Shown here: positions 5,268 through 5,903 of the stretch, piece after piece
Layout of the letters: the number at the start of each line of letters is the position of its first letter
Position numbering within the stretch: the first letter of the stretch is position 1
DNA from: Frankiaceae bacterium
GTDB lineage: Bacteria; Actinomycetota; Actinomycetes; JAFAQI01
DNA length: 5,903 bases
Assembly (NCBI GenBank): GCA_030840545.1
Contig: JAVEEH010000307.1
Span: 1-5,903 of the forward strand
Direction of reading: 5' to 3'
Made by a program: the position numbers and the translations under genes
Notes under the pieces: model-generated
What the model was told of the DNA's origin: nothing
Database searches by the model: none
Seen by the model: the letters and a program-made list of their open reading frames with translations, nothing else

Positions 5268-5903
5268 GTGCCAGAGCAGCGGTGGCGCCGCTTCGTAGCG
5301 CCTGGATCGCTGCTGGTCATGGTCTGCGTCCTCCACGCCATCTCCTCGATCGCCGTGATGGGCGCCCACTACGGGCTGGGCTGGGACGAGGCCGTCTACC
5401 TCAGCCAGATCAACGGGCACGTCCCCGCGGGCCTGTTCACGGCGCCTCGCTCGCGCGGCATGACGCTGGTGGCGGCTCCGGTCACGCTGCTGACCTCGTC
5501 ACTGGTCCTGCTGAGGGTGTGGCTGTCGCTGGTCACTGCTGTCTTCATGTATCTGGGCTTCCGGCTGTGGTTGCGCCTGGTCGACGGCTACGTCGTGCCG
5601 CTCGCAGCTTTGCTGTTCTCGCTGTTGTGGACCACGGTCTACTACGGCTTCCAGGCCATGCCGAACCTCTACGTCGCACTGATCGCAGTGCCGCTGACGG
5701 CCCTCGTGGTCGCCTACCTGCGCGATCCGTCGCGGCGCTGGCGGCTGGCATGGATCGCTGCGTGCATGGGTGCCATGGCACTCGTCCGCCCGTCGGATGC
5801 GCTGTACGTCACGGGGGCGCTGCTCGTTGCGGTTCTCGCGTTCCGGACGGCCGCCATCCGGGCCCGGCTGCTGCTGGCCGGGGTCGTTGCCGCCGGCTTC
5901 GCG
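5268..5903 (+). CDS. Polytopic membrane protein, GT-C glycosyltransferase-like (3' end outside the window)
   Basis: From GTG 5268 the frame stays open for 212 codons to the window edge. The N-terminus is basic (MPEQRWRRF), followed by a hydrophobic helix (about 14-33), then an outside loop with GWDEAVYL (38-45), and further membrane segments at roughly 65-82, 84-101, 108-126, 131-150, 158-176, 177-195 and from 199 on. A first helix followed by a loop carrying an Asp-Glu pair is the layout of GT-C enzymes (PMT/ArnT/GT39-type), which transfer sugars from polyprenyl-phosphate donors at the outer face of the membrane; Asp40 would be the catalytic candidate. LVRPSDAL (172-179) also resembles such proteins. 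The assignment is tentative because the soluble C-terminal part is not visible. GTG 5268 is chosen as the first usable start giving a positive-inside N-terminus; no ribosome binding site precedes it (AGGA at 5244-5247 is 20 bases away). ATG 5319 is an alternative but would remove the charged end. It starts 73 bp after rnj. Confidence 0.7.
   Translation, partial: MPEQRWRRFVAPGSLLVMVCVLHAISSIAVMGAHYGLGWDEAVYLSQINGHVPAGLFTAPRSRGMTLVAAPVTLLTSSLVLLRVWLSLVTAVFMYLGFRLWLRLVDGYVVPLAALLFSLLWTTVYYGFQAMPNLYVALIAVPLTALVVAYLRDPSRRWRLAWIAACMGAMALVRPSDALYVTGALLVAVLAFRTAAIRARLLLAGVVAAGFA

Noticed and set aside
4585..5298. 237-codon + strand frame overlapping the end of rnj
   Set aside because: The translation is strings of Arg and Gly, as expected for a shifted frame in GC-rich DNA. 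Only its last 14 codons lie near the next gene, and that gene uses another frame.

Overview
The window is high-GC DNA with GTG as well as ATG starts, TANNNT-type -10 elements and the gene order thyX-dapA-rnj. This is typical of Actinomycetota; Mycobacterium tuberculosis has the same three genes in the same order (Rv2754c-Rv2753c-Rv2752c). I cannot place it below phylum. Every gene I can support lies on the + strand. The long open frames on the - strand are antisense shadows of these genes.

Layout. Bases 3-203 are the last 66 codons of a gene I do not recognise. Bases 267-1685 encode a secreted beta-propeller protein with four Asp-box (BNR) motifs; it resembles sialidases but shows no clear sialidase active site. 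Next come three closely packed housekeeping genes: thyX (1767-2579, flavin-dependent thymidylate synthase), dapA (2604-3509, 4-hydroxy-tetrahydrodipicolinate synthase) and rnj (3506-5194, ribonuclease J). The window closes with the 5' part of a polytopic membrane protein that starts at GTG 5268 and runs off the end. It looks like a GT-C type glycosyltransferase or a related membrane protein.

How the genes relate. ThyX makes dTMP from dUMP, DapA commits aspartate semialdehyde to lysine and diaminopimelate (cell wall) synthesis, and RNase J matures and degrades RNA. They probably share a transcript: the gaps are 24 bp (thyX-dapA) and a 4-bp GTGA overlap (dapA-rnj). dapA may also have its own leaderless promoter. 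The propeller gene and the membrane protein look like accessory genes on either side of this core.

I see no wholly new system. The observations most worth a second look are: a ThyX with a one-residue insertion in its signature motif and a missing conserved His; a DapA whose allosteric-site residues predict lysine insensitivity; a repeated GGTAGCGT promoter motif that would make dapA leaderless; and a propeller protein that would probably be mislabelled 'sialidase'. There is no tRNA, rRNA, CRISPR array or mobile element that I can support, and no gene-free stretch longer than about 82 bases.
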